A DNA stretch of 21,069 nucleotides from Mnemiopsis leidyi (GCA_000226015.1 JH152679.1:89371-110439); one strand, 5' to 3'; shown: positions 9,062 to 18,184, counted from the stretch's first letter. Numbers and translations are program-made. Notes: generated by a model not told the origin, from the sequence alone.

Positions 9062-10380
9062 AAGAACCAAACTGGCCCATAAGAATGGTATGTTACATCC
9101 AAATTTTTGATTTATGTGAATTTTAAAGTAAGTTTAAAATATTATTTAACACTACTCTATGGTCCTAATGCTTTATTGGGTTTCTTCTAGTTCAAGAATT
9201 ATACATATATGTGGCCTAAAATCTAAGATCAAATACGAATTCTTTCTTCGTACGTATTCCACATACTGATATACTCTCACTTAGCAAGGCAGTAGAGCAT
9301 TAGTCGACGACTGACGTTGTGACTCAGGCCTCAGCATGCTCGGTCTCCTTTTACTGAAGAAACAAAGTTAAGGTAAGATGGAAAGGAGCTCTGGTTTATG
9401 GCTCTTCTTTACAATATATTTTAGGGTCTAAAGCTGAATGCGTTACTTATACATCATGCATTTCCCCTAGTGGCCAGCAGGAACTCTACTAATAGTAATT
9501 AGAGAATTAGGACCTAATACCTATCAGTATCTGCACCGTATCTCTTGCAGCCTGATCTCTATGACTCTATTCATTCTTTGCCTAAGTTAAAGTTGAATTA
9601 TGCATCACCTTAGACTTTGCCCAAATTACCAAAACCCATTGGAGGGCTCCCACGGGGAGCCAGTGCAGCTTCGGAGCCTGGTAAATTTTTATGACCGCAA
9701 CGTTTGTCTGTGGCAGAATCAACATAAGGAACGGGGTTAGGCAAGCTGAGAACAATGGGAACCAATGACATGAGGGTTCTTCTCAAGCGGTCTCATAGGA
9801 TACGGTTCTGTATGCTAGTTGAACGGAGATAAAAACTAGCTCCGACTCTCCGAGCACTGCCACGTGGACTGCTTGCCTATGTGACGTGACATTACTTTAA
9901 ACTTAGCAGCTACCAGTCTGAGAAATCAGGCAATAGGATTGGTCGAGAAGGGAATAAGGCACTGCTATTGGATGAACCTAATCCTGCGCGTTACCCGAGA
10001 GCCATGCTAGCTGCGATTGCGTGCCGCTTGTAAAGACTATTTCTTGGCCGACCGATCGAAATTTGCTGCTCGATGGAACTCCTCCAATGCTACTTCAAAG
10101 CCCGTCAATGACGTTTTCTCAATAGAATTTTGAAGGGCAAAATTGGAAATTTACATCTTTGAGCTAGAAGCAAAGTTAGACGATAATCCGAATTTGATAG
10201 TCTGAGTTGCGAAGCCAAAAAGTATCACGTGTCTTTTCTAGCTGAAGGTACGCTTTGCGTTTTGCGACTGTAACTGTAATGAATTGCCGCACCATTTTCA
10301 ATTAAAGCTCAGATGATTACAAAACAATTCCAACAGTTTCACACATCATTTTTATCCTATGAACTTTACAGTAAACAATA
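9062..10380. other. Long stretch without a recognised gene
   Basis: No ORF with coding character and no convincing splice-linked exons. The only structures seen are a 6-bp-stem hairpin (9645-9661, GGCTCCCACGGGGAGCC) and a weak tRNA-like patch near 9280-9345. Base composition is less AT-rich than its surroundings. Confidence 0.4.
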
Positions 10381-10680
10381 TGATATTTATCGCGCATTCT
10401 TAAAACTTCCCACGGTCGATGACGTCACCGGATCGCGACCGTTTGAGTTTTACTAATGACATGCAAATATCGGCATATAGGAGCGCCAAGAAGTGCAAAC
10501 TGCTTGTTAGCCTTCCTCTTCCGCGGACACGAGTTTCTGCCCTCGAGTGACCGTGCCATCTGTCCCGGTCCATTGTTCGCTCGTGCTCGTGAGCCTTGCC
10601 ACTATATATGGATGACATATCTGCCGGGAGCGCGAGCGCTTGCCAGCGCCCGCGCCCTGATAAATCAATTATCGCCATAT
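10381..10680. promoter_or_regulatory. GC/CpG-rich patch with a CRE-type site
   Basis: This roughly 300-bp patch is richer in CpG than its surroundings. It has a consensus cAMP-response element TGACGTCA at 10420-10427, flanked by inverted CGGTCG / CGACCG, and a TATATA at about 10604. Open frames exist on both strands (10456-10731 plus, 10678-10400 minus) but look like by-products of composition. It may be a promoter or an old insertion; the sequence does not decide. Confidence 0.35.
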
Positions 10681-10776
10681 CTTATTTTTTATAACATCTT
10701 AACAACTCCAAGTAACTTTCTGAACTACTGACTGCGCAATTTTCAGCATATCAAATTCAATGACAAAAGACATAGT

Positions 10777-10986
10777 CTATTCAGCAGAAGGAGGAGGCGC
10801 TAATTTCACCAAATATTGGTCCATCGTTTCCTCAAACTGTGCCTTTTTCTCCGCCACGCCTTCCAAACTCGTTTCCTGAGCTTCTTGAGACGATGTCCAG
10901 GCGAGAGCTTCCTCGCACAGTCTGAAAATATTTGAGGGTGTGGCATGTCTGTTTCTTGACAGTGTAGATTGAGCACACATACCCAT
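10777..10986 (-). CDS. Small ORF (69 aa) or terminal exon, unknown function
   Basis: The frame from ATG at 10986 ends in TAG at 10779-10777, with an in-frame TAA just upstream of the ATG. The second half looks like real protein: an acidic helical segment (LCEEALAWTSSQEAQETSLE, then AEKKAQFEETMDQYLVKL) ending APPPSAE. A good acceptor (AATATTTTCAG, exon from 10921, phase 2) lies inside, so it may instead be the last exon of a longer gene with 5' exons at higher coordinates. No signal peptide; family not recognised. Confidence 0.45.
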   Translation of the reverse strand: MGMCAQSTLSRNRHATPSNIFRLCEEALAWTSSQEAQETSLEGVAEKKAQFEETMDQYLVKLAPPPSAE

Positions 10987-11037
10987 ATTTTTTATTTAAA
11001 AACAGACAGATATTAAAAACGTAAATGAGTATGGTTT

Positions 11038-11518
11038 AAATTTTCCAAAAACTAATAAATTGGTTGCTCCCTTTGACCGGGGAGAGTCTCTTGGCTGTTC
11101 CCTATTAAAATAAACTGATATTCCGATTTAGCCCGGGGTAGCAATTGACGTTAACTCCGTCGACTTTCTCTCGGTCGCTTGCTTTTGAGTTTTTAAAAAT
11201 TTACCAGTATTATTTAAGCGGTCTTTGCTCGTAAGTTGTAGTTTTACTTTTAGATGAAGTTGTAGATGACAGATGAAGATTTGTAAAATAGAAATACTTT
11301 TAAAATTAAACATTAAAGAGTGCAAAGTGGTGAGGTAAAAAATCTATCTACGCGTAGCCATAAAAACTCAAAAGCAAGCGACCGAGAGAAAGTCGACGGA
11401 GTTAACGTCAATTGCTACCCCGGGCTAAATCGGAATATCAGTTTATTTTAATAGGGAACAGCCAAGAGACTCTCCCCGGTCAAAGGGAGCAACCAATTTA
11501 TTGGTTTTTGGAAAATTT
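11038..11518. repeat. 158-bp near-perfect inverted repeat (foldback)
   Basis: Left arm 11038-11195 and right arm 11361-11518 are reverse complements with a single mismatch noticed (ACTAATAAA versus ACCAATAAA). The 165-bp spacer is AT-rich and unrelated. The arms include GACCGGGGAGAGTCTC and TCGACTTTCTCTCGGTCGC. The near-identity implies a recent origin or continuing gene conversion. No clear target duplication was found. The right arm carries the likely poly(A) signal of the lectin gene. Confidence 0.93.
11497..11502 (-). terminator. Candidate poly(A) signal of the minus-strand lectin gene
   Basis: AATAAA on the minus strand, about 195 nt after the stop codon at 11697-11695, lying inside the right arm of the inverted repeat. 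Confidence 0.45.
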
Positions 11519-11694
11519 TCTATTTAAACTTATTTAACGAAAACTCTGTGGAATACTGGGGGAAAATTTTGCTATTTTGACTGAAAGCTTTGGGGGATGT
11601 TCCGACTCTAGTTATGTCATATCATCGGGGAAGTGTCATCATGACGAATTTTGTCAGAGGTGAAGGGGGTAAAAATGCCGAAAAATTGATGACG

Positions 11695-12455
11695 TCATTT
11701 GTCAACATCCCCTCTTAAACCCGCCGCAATCCCGAGTAAAGGAGACGAATGTTGTGATCTATCACATGGTTCAGTACCTTGCTTCCTGATAACCGCTATT
11801 TCGGGCACAGAGAACCATATAACGCCACTAACTTCCTCCAACTTGAGAGTGTCCCCGTGTTTACAGTCGGAGACAGGAGACAGATCAGATACTGCTCCCT
11901 CAGTACTGACTGTCAGGGTGTAGTAACTACAGTAGTCACCAACACAGTTACTACAGTCAGTGTCAGTGCAGGTCCAGGTGAGGAAGGGATTACCATCATT
12001 GCTGTACCATATCACTTCTTCAATACAGTTCACCTTGTCGAGAGTTATCTTTAACCAGGGTGTACCGTCTGAGCCAGCTGCTGTCAAAGAGTAGGTGTCC
12101 AGATCCAGGTCTATAGCACGTCCTGCACCGTATAGGCATAGCTTTTTATTATTCAAGTAAGTAGCGGAATGTTCTACACTTACTGGTGTTATCTCTCCAG
12201 CTTCTCGCTCTCTGATTGCTGAAATAAAGAACGATTATATTTATATTTGTTTTATTGACTCATCGCGTTTTTGATGGAAATATATTTTATTCATTATACA
12301 GTATATAAATATTGCATCTACTTCTAGGAAATAAGTTTTTGTTTATTTATATGCTATTTGAACGGTATCAGCATAAAATTTATTATTAACTTACCGCAAA
12401 AAGACTGGAAGAATAACAGTATGATGATCAAATAGTAAAGCATTGACGACATCAT
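11695..12455 (-). CDS. Secreted discoidin/fucolectin-like (F5/8C-type fold) protein, 194 aa
   Basis: Exon 1 is 12455-12395 and encodes a signal peptide (MMSSMLYYLIIILLFFQSFC). The phase-1 donor GTAAGTT pairs with the acceptor TTTATTTCAG, and exon 2 is 12218-11695, ending TGA. Total 585 nt. After the leader come VEHSATYL, an Asp-rich AIDLDLDTY, WLKITLDKVNCIEEVIWYS, a cysteine cluster (WTCTDTDCSNCVGDYCSYY), a later SDCKHGD and the closing strand FSVPEIAVIRK. This order (xxWxxxxLdkv, IxxVxxY, exxxV) fits the galactose-binding-like F5/8C/fucolectin fold; the exact family is inferred. It is probably exported and binds sugars or cell surfaces. The tail after IRKQG is low-complexity. A second in-frame ATG follows the first. 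An acceptor-like TTAATGCAG sits about 12 nt before the ATG, suggesting a 5' UTR intron. Confidence 0.85.
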
Positions 12456-12599
12456 CTTGTTTCTTATCTGCATTAAGATCAAATAATACTGGAATCAGAT
12501 AAACAGTTAAAAACAGCAAAAATCTATCTGCAGACGCGGGTGGCTGAGTTTGGTCTAACGTGGAAACGAATTGGATTGTTTGCATTTATTTAAGTTGTC

Positions 12600-12612
12600 A
12601 TCACTCGTTCTA
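12600..12612 (-). promoter_or_regulatory. 13-bp motif shared by both lectin genes (copy 1)
   Basis: On the minus strand this reads TAGAACGAGTGAT, 145 nt upstream of the lectin ATG. The identical 13-mer occurs in the same orientation upstream of the divergent paralogue at 18459-18471. The flanking sequence differs, so the motif may be under constraint. Confidence 0.4.
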
Positions 12613-12965
12613 CATACCAAATATCATGCTGGGATCAGGAAATAAGGTTGTCTGACTTCGTCCGACCCTCATTCATGGGAATAAAATGACAGGAGGGTGC
12701 GCGCTGCCGTACAAGAAATAAGGGTACAATTAGTAACAGTAAGATGTTATCTGATGGTGCAGCTTAGTGCGGTCTCCAAACGAATTGAAAAAGAATCGGC
12801 ACAAACAATCAACAATCATTGTAGTTTTCATCTGATACAGTTTGACATCAGTTTTTGAATTATAACTTGCTTTTACATTCTGGCAATTATGCAGTATAGT
12901 AACATTTAGTAACATAACGAGTAAGTATGTTATTGTTAGTAACATAACGAGTAACATAACGAAAT
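12613..12965. other. Upstream region with short GTAACATAACGA repeats
   Basis: No gene is seen. Near 12897-12962 the words GTAACATAACGAGTAA and TAGTAACAT recur several times. These may be the edge of the hairpin element that follows. Confidence 0.4.
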
Positions 12966-13092
12966 GACATGTTTAACGCCTCGAGCGTAGCGAGTGGCGT
13001 AAATCTCATTCTTCATCGAATTCGAAGCCGAAGGCTGAGTTGAATGATGATATGTTTTTAACGAGGCCGGAGCCCGAGTTAAAAACATGTTG
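12966..13092. repeat. Cluster of three consecutive hairpins (GAGCGTAGCGAG-type)
   Basis: Hairpin 1 at 12976-13000 (ACGCC ... GGCGT around TCGAGCGTAGCGAG). Hairpin 2 at about 13006-13050 (imperfect, around CGAAGCCGAAGGCTGAG). Hairpin 3 at 13052-13088 (ATGTTTTTAAC / GTTAAAAACAT around GAGGCCGGAGCCCGA). An outer pair, ACATGTTTAAC and GTTAAAAACATGT, encloses all three, giving a cruciform-like block of about 127 bp. Confidence 0.75.
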
Positions 13093-13136
13093 TTACTTTG
13101 CACTTATGAGTTATTTAACGATATTATTTACCAAGT

Positions 13137-13190
13137 AAAAGTTGCAAAAAGTGTTAAGTAATACTAATAGCAAAAAGTGTTAAGTAATGA
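13137..13190. repeat. Short direct repeat GCAAAAAGTGTTAAGTAAT
   Basis: Two copies 28 bp apart, just left of the first copy of the dispersed foldback sequence. Confidence 0.6.
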
Positions 13191-13191
13191 G

Positions 13192-13507
13192 ACTAATCAA
13201 TAACAACTCTCGATTTTAACCTCGTGAGTTGGAGTAATAGAAACTCCACCAGTAGGATTGTGTTGTAGCTGTCACGTGGCTTATAGCTTTATTCCGAGGG
13301 TCCAAGTACCCACGAAAATGATATAAGTGGGCTTTGTGTTTGTTCGAACAATACTGAAATCTGGCAGCGAGCCAAAATAAATCGGCGCATCCTGTTGCTA
13401 GCAGTTGGATGTAAAAAGTGGAAGGTGTCATTAAATCCCGCTGGCAAAATAATTACTAACTTAAATAGTTCATAAGAATAGTTCATAAGAACACCAACAA
13501 CGTTTGG
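13192..13507 (+). mobile_element. Dispersed element arm, copy 1 (solo)
   Basis: From GAGACTAATCAATAACAACT to about CACCAACAACGTTTGG. It matches copy 2 (14831-15169) at very high identity in the same direction, and copy 3 (16255-16502) in reverse. Open frames in it (for example MTPSTFYIQLLATGCADLFW on the minus strand) recur only because the DNA is repeated and show no domain. Copies 2 and 3 are arms of one foldback element; copy 1 stands alone. Confidence 0.8.
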
Positions 13508-13539
13508 TGTTCGGCACAACTACGGCACAACTGTAAAAA

Positions 13540-13682
13540 TAATAGCATAAAGTGTGAGGTAATACGGCTAAAAGTGTGATGTAATACGAAAAAGGGTGAT
13601 GTAATACGGAAAAAGTGTGATGTAATACGATAAAAGGTAATGTGATACGAAAAAAGGTGATGTAATACGAAAAAATATATGC
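13540..13682. repeat. About 20-bp tandem repeat (GTGATGTAATACGAAAAA)
   Basis: Six to seven degenerate units of 18-22 bp alternating GTGATGTAATACG with an A-run. Its antisense open frames are low-complexity by-products. Confidence 0.85.
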
Positions 13683-14032
13683 AAATAACACGTTTTACTA
13701 AACCGGTATAACAGCATCACACGGTAAATAATAAATATGTAATAGGTTTTTCTATTTTCTTGAGACGTCATTTTTTTGACAGTGTTTTTTATAATTTACT
13801 AGTTAAGAATTAAGATTTAGTCGATTATTTGTAGGTCAAAGTTGTTTAAGAATTATATTTGTTGCCTGTCACCTGACAACAAACTTTCAGCCAGACGATG
13901 ATAGATTGATAGGTGTTGAACCTAAATTGAAGTATAACTGCAGAACAGTGTCTTACAAAAAAGATGCTTACATTTGTCATATCTTATAGTCCCATCAATT
14001 AACTAAGATTTCGAAGAATGCCCTCTTTCGGG

Positions 14033-14292
14033 TTTCATCATGTTTGAAATAAGAAGTAATCAATAAGTTTAACAGTTTAATCATGTTTCATCATGTTTGA
14101 AATAAGAAGTAATCAATAAGTTTAACAGTTTAATCATATGTTTCATCATGTTTGAAATAAGAAGTAATCAATAAGTTTAACAGTTTAATCATGTTTCATC
14201 ATGTTTGAAATAAGAAGTAATCAATAAGTTTAACAGTTTAATCATATGTTTCATCATGTTTGAAATAAGAAGTAATCAATAAGTTTAACAGT
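14033..14292. repeat. 53/55-bp tandem repeat alternating between two unit lengths
   Basis: Nearly five units beginning TTTCATCATGTTTGAAATAA. Successive joints alternate AATCATG and AATCATATG, so two-unit blocks of about 108 bp were duplicated as a higher-order unit. The units are almost identical. Confidence 0.9.
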
Positions 14293-14401
14293 GTGTTTTT
14301 CCTGTGACGCGTTATACTTATAGTTTCTAAAAATAATATGTAGTTGGTCTTGTGAGAGAAATATTATTACAAAGAAGAGAAATTTATAGGCGGTAAGTTT
14401 A

Positions 14402-14695
14402 GCCGCGAAAGCGGACCAACTGATCCTAACTCAATATCCAATCGTCATTGCTTATTGCTTACGTGCACCAAAGGGTCCACCTTCATTTCCAAAGACTCCA
14501 AGTGATGATGTGACTGAGTTGAATGAACTTGAGAACAAAATCATGTTGGAGAGGATCAGCTAAGCTTAGTCAGCATACATGATGTTACAAACCCTCTGGG
14601 ACATTACTGCACCCAGTGTCCAAGCTTACAGTAATGATATAAATAGAAACAAACAAACACAGACACACACCAAATGGAATTGAGGCACACTAGCT
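14402..14695 (+). mobile_element. Inserted segment with a captured exon-like piece, flanked by direct repeats
   Basis: TAGGCGGTAAGTTT occurs on both sides (14388-14401 and 14696-14709), as expected for a 13-14 bp target duplication or a recombination footprint. The segment interrupts the foldback arm. It contains an open stretch at about 14410-14563 reading ADQLILTQYPIVIAYCLR ... DDVTELNELENKIMLERIS then a stop. Part of it recurs inverted at 18185-18358. Confidence 0.55.
14405..14563 (+). pseudogene. Exon-like fragment (…DVTELNELENKIMLER…), copy 1
   Basis: This roughly 150-nt frame has protein-like composition. Its sister copy on the minus strand ends GAGAGGATCAG before GTAAGT, a strong splice donor; here the same position reads CTAAGC, so the donor is lost and the frame runs into TAA. 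It was probably an internal exon of a host or element gene. Family unknown. Confidence 0.45.
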
Positions 14696-15263
14696 AGGCG
14701 GTAAGTTTTAATATAAAGTGAGACCATACAAACAAGCACAACTGCAGAGCAGCGCACCATTAACTGAAATCATGGAGCACATCACACATCACACGTATAC
14801 GACACACCACTAACCGTTGCACGTGCTCCGTGAGACTAACCAATAACAACTCTCGATTTTAACCTCGTGAGTTGGAGTAATAGAAACTCCACCACTAGGA
14901 TTGTGTTGTAGCTGTCGACGTGATCACGTGGCTTATAGCTTTATTCCGAGGGTCCAAGTACCCACGAAAATGATATAAGTGGGCTTTGTGTTTGTTCGAA
15001 CAATACTGAAATCTGGCAGCGAGCCAAAATAAATGAAAATCGGCGCATCCTGTTGCTAGCTGTTGGATGTAAAAAGTGGAAGGTGTCATTAAATCCCGCT
15101 GGCAAAATAATTACTAACTTAATACTAATAGTTCACGTTCATAAGAACACCAACATGAACAACGTTTGGGTTGGACTTGGTATAAAATATAACCTGAATA
15201 TAACTATAATAATAACTTTAATATTTCATTTTCTGTGATATAAATGACTGAAAGGCAATAAAT

Positions 15264-15528
15264 AACCGGCGGACCTTGTCCGCGACGGAATCATCAAATT
15301 TTCATTGCTCGGACTTATTACTAGGCGGAATAGTTCCGCCAACTTTTTTCGCGGCGGAACAAGTCCGCTGCGGAACTATTCCGCCAACTCGCGGAACTTA
15401 GATTTAAGTCTGGTTTGCGGACAAAATTTTGGCGGACTGTCTGCGAGTTGATGGTGGAATCCGCCAGGGTCCGTCAGAGTCCACCGAAAGGAACGTTCTG
15501 GTGGAATCCGCGACAAAGTCCGCCGGTT
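15264..15528. mobile_element. GGCGGA-rich small TIR element, about 265 bp
   Basis: The ends AACCGGCGGAC and (reverse complement) AACCGGCGGACTTTGTCGCG match. The interior is full of inverted GGCGGAATAGTTCCGCC-type palindromes and GCGGAAC/GTTCCGC words. It is far more GC-rich than its surroundings and non-coding, a typical foldback MITE. No clear target duplication. Confidence 0.75.
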
Positions 15529-15627
15529 TTTTCTCCGACCTACGTGTAGATTTTAGAAGCTATTTCGGGCGTTCCGTGCAATATTTATAAGCACTTTGAT
15601 AGCAATTTGATTCAAGCATTTACCTTA

Positions 15628-16100
15628 ACCAACCCGCTTCTTATATCCCCCTAAATTCCCACGGTCCAAACAGCTTATACAACTAACAACGAGGCTCAAA
15701 CGAGGATTTCTGACGTAACTTGGAAATCATACAGGATCAATGATCATCATGAATAATGAATCAACCCCATATACGCTCTATCTGGCCAAACTTAATTGCT
15801 AATACTGGGACAATAGGAGTATTTGAATAATCTATGAGAAATTTATGACAATTCTCACTCTAAGTCTGAAAACAAAACATAGCTCCTAAAGATAATTCAA
15901 CACCCTGAGAGTCAGATATTAAGATCATCTGGATTTATACAATGATGATTTAAAGGCAAACAGCATGAGAAATGAATAATCAACGTTTCAGACCGAGCAA
16001 ACCAGATGCAGTGATAAAGCTGCGATCTTTGTAGCCTCGTTGTTAGTTTTAGCTGTTTGGGCCGTGTAAATAACGGGGATAAGAGAAAACCAGATGCAGT
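15628..16100. mobile_element. Inner TIR element in the foldback interior
   Basis: Left inverted end about 15628-15692 (contains CACGGTCCAAACAGCTTATA and CTAACAACGAGGCT) pairs with about 16028-16095 (AGCCTCGTTGTTAGTTTTAG and AGCTGTTTGGGCCGTG). The roughly 335-bp interior is AT-rich and non-coding. CCAGATGCAGTGA occurs twice (about 16000 and 16090). Confidence 0.6.
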
Positions 16101-16805
16101 GACAAAGCAGGCTGGTTACGGTGAATGCTCCAGTCTGATTGCTTTATATTACACGGAGGGCCCGAACTAGCTTCTACGAACTTATATATCACAGAATTAT
16201 TAAGTAATATCTTACACCAAGTATACAAACCCAAACTTTGTTTGTTTTCCTACTGAGTAATTGTTTTGCCAGCAGCGCTTAGAACGACACCTTCCAACTT
16301 TTTAACTAACAGAGCAACAGGATGCGCCGATTTACTTTAGCTATCTGCCAGATTTTAGTATCTTTAGAACAAACATAAAGCCCACTTATATCATTTTCGT
16401 GGGTTCTTTGTGACAGCTACAACACAATCCTATTGTCGCGGAGTTTTCAATACTCCAACTCACGAGGTTAAAATCGAGAGTTGTTATTGGTTAGTCTCAT
16501 AGGACACGTGCAACGGTTAGTGCCAGCCGAGGGGTACCTTATTGGCTAGACTTACAAGTTACAATTCGTTATGCCACCGGATTGTGTCGCATGTCGTAAT
16601 CGTTTATTACGGACTGTGTGTTACTGCATGTTGTGCTTCATGACCTCAGTTAATGGGAGGCTGCTCTGCAGTTGTGTTTGTTGGGTCACACTTTAAAATT
16701 TACCGCCTATAAATTTCTCTTCTTATCTATCTCATTATAAGACCAACTATTATTTTTAAAAAGTAACGATTCGAGCCAGTTGAATTTGTATAGAACTAGT
16801 GATAT

Positions 16806-17040
16806 ACAGGGTGATTCAGAAAGGATGAGTAGGAGAGTTTTGTCGCTGTTTGATACAATTTGGATGAGTAACCCTTATATCAAATTAAAGGACCTATCAA
16901 ACTGCGACCAAACCCCCTTATAGCTGCTACGTCAATTAGCTTAGCATTTTCAGCTTCATTTCTCCAGCTCCAATTACCATGAATCACACCTTGGCTCTAT
17001 TTGCACATCGTAGCAGATGTAATTGTATACTCTTTTAATA
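16806..17040. mobile_element. Possible single transposon end (TACAGGGTGATTCAGAAAGG)
   Basis: TA followed by CAGGGTGATTCAGAAA resembles Tc1/mariner-type termini. A matching inverted end was not found, so only one end is claimed; the right limit is nominal. Confidence 0.3.
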
Positions 17041-17082
17041 GTAATCTTAAGCTGTGGTATCTGAATTATCTCGTAAATTGTT

Positions 17083-17250
17083 ATGGCAGCAGGATTACGG
17101 AACCCCCTTTCTCACAGCTCAAGGAATGATCTATTGGCATTGCATATAGCTGAAAGTACGGTGTCAACCTACACGCAGGGCTATGCTGCCTCTAATTCTT
17201 GTCGGCTTGACCTAACCAATCTAAATTGGAAGCGTGGTCAACCAGAGTAG
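17083..17250 (+). pseudogene. ORF fragment resembling a tyrosine-recombinase N-terminal region
   Basis: The 55-codon frame MAAGLRNPLSHSSRNDLLA then LHIAESTVSTYTQGYAA has the look of the core-binding helix of tyrosine recombinases (xSTxxxYxxGYxxw), as in Crypton-type elements. It ends soon after in KRGQPE. The catalytic domain was not seen. This is a pattern judgement only; it may be a degraded element or chance. Confidence 0.3.
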
Positions 17251-17508
17251 AACTATCTGGTTTTTTGAGCAACAGGCTGTGTGCATACTTATGCCTTTTT
17301 TCCTTTCAACATCATAGTATTTTTGCTTTTGCGATGACCTTCTTGATGCAAGTTCCCATGAGCTTTTGGGACATCTTTTAGACCGTTTGATATTAATTTT
17401 CTCGATGCTATCATTTATGTTATATCTATTATTTTTCAGTCTTGTCTGGAAACTTGTGGGATTTTCCTCTCACTCAATAAAATCACATTCGATTTTTTAC
17501 TTTTGCAG

Positions 17509-17742
17509 TTTTCGACATCCCTCGATGAATCTTTCTGCCATACATTATATAATGGCCACAGTAATTGGTATGAGACTTTTACTTCAATCTTAAAGCAATT
17601 TTACGAGAGAAACTTAAGGGAGTGGGAAGTTAAATGTGGAAGAACATCTAATGAGCACAAGGAGAAGAGAGAAAAGGGTAGAAGAAAGGGAGAAGAAATA
17701 GGCCGGGGGAGTCTGATTGACCGGCCGGAAGAGCCTTTATAA
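17509..17742 (+). CDS. Possible terminal exon, unknown protein
   Basis: The acceptor TTTTTTACTTTTGCAG is followed by 77 codons to TAA. The first part is protein-like (SLDESFCHTLYNGHSNWYET, FTSILKQFYERNLREWEV); the second is a charged low-complexity run (KEKREKGRRKGEEIGRG). No upstream partner exon was identified. It could be a fragment of the same degraded element as the frame at 17083-17250. Family unknown. Confidence 0.3.
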   Translation, partial: FSTSLDESFCHTLYNGHSNWYETFTSILKQFYERNLREWEVKCGRTSNEHKEKREKGRRKGEEIGRGSLIDRPEEPL

Positions 17743-17980
17743 TTCCCTGAATGTGAGAGTTAACAGAGAGGAAAATAATTATGAAGAAGCCTAGTCTCAG
17801 AAAGAGTTTAGAATGGGAAATAGTTTAGAAATAGAATGGGAAAGAGTCGAGAAGAGGTTTAACCAAATATAGAAGAAATAATGTGGAGAGAAAATTATAG
17901 GCGTAATAGGGAGGCAGAAGCAACAGAACGAAGAAGAAAGAGTATGGAAAAGGAGAGTCGAAGAACTATTGTAAGCTATA
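17600..17980 (+). repeat. Purine-rich (GA) strand-biased tract
   Basis: About 380 nt in which A and G dominate the plus strand, with repeated GAGAAGAGA-, GGGAAAGAG- and AGAAGAAA-type words. It includes the charged end of the previous frame and a 46-codon frame from 17881 (WRENYRRNREAEATERRR) ending at 18021. Confidence 0.6.
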
Positions 17981-18184
17981 GAACTAGAAGACTGCGTGGG
18001 ATGTGTACGTCAAAGAGCTAGGCCAGGCCACATATCACCAACACCACTGTCACCTGTACATTTATGTTAAGCACCAACTAGTAGACGAGATCAGATTTAG
18101 CTTAATGGTCCGCAAAATGGACCTTACAGCTTTAGAACCATTTAGCTAAATTGAGCTGAAAACTCTACCTACCATAACCAATGC

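Larger units (their letters stand above)
14328..16760. mobile_element. Large foldback element with nested insertions
   Basis: Left arm 14328-15169 and right arm about 16250-16760 are inverted copies. Outer ends share AAAAATAATA plus GTTGGTCTT, then AAGAGAAATTTATAGGCGGT, then AACTGCAGAGCAGC, CTAACCGTTGCACGTG and the AACAACTCTCGATTTTAACC sequence of copy 1. The left arm is interrupted by a segment at 14402-14695; the interior holds two smaller elements (15264-15528, 15628-16100). Arms are perhaps 80-85% alike by eye, so it is older than the 11.0-11.5 kb inverted repeat. No transposase was recognised inside. Confidence 0.75.

Noticed and set aside
8864-9102. 70-72 codon frames on both strands inside the mariner-like element
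   Set aside because: No transposase motifs; they run through the terminal inverted repeat, so they are chance frames in a non-autonomous element.
9280-9345. tRNA or tRNA-derived SINE
   Set aside because: A D-arm-like AGCAAGGCAGTAGAGC and a possible anticodon stem are seen, but the T-arm (GACTCAGGCC) does not fit the B box and no acceptor stem closes.
10400-10731. Overlapping 90-codon frames on both strands of the GC-rich patch
   Set aside because: No splice sites, domains or start context favour either one; they are expected from low stop frequency in GC-rich DNA.
11128-11325. 65-aa minus-strand frame spanning the inverted-repeat arm and loop
   Set aside because: It crosses the arm-loop boundary and has no domain or splice support.
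13216-15089. Repeated minus-strand frames MTPSTFYIQ.LATGCAD
   Set aside because: Same DNA in copies of the foldback arm. No known domain, and the third copy does not keep the frame.
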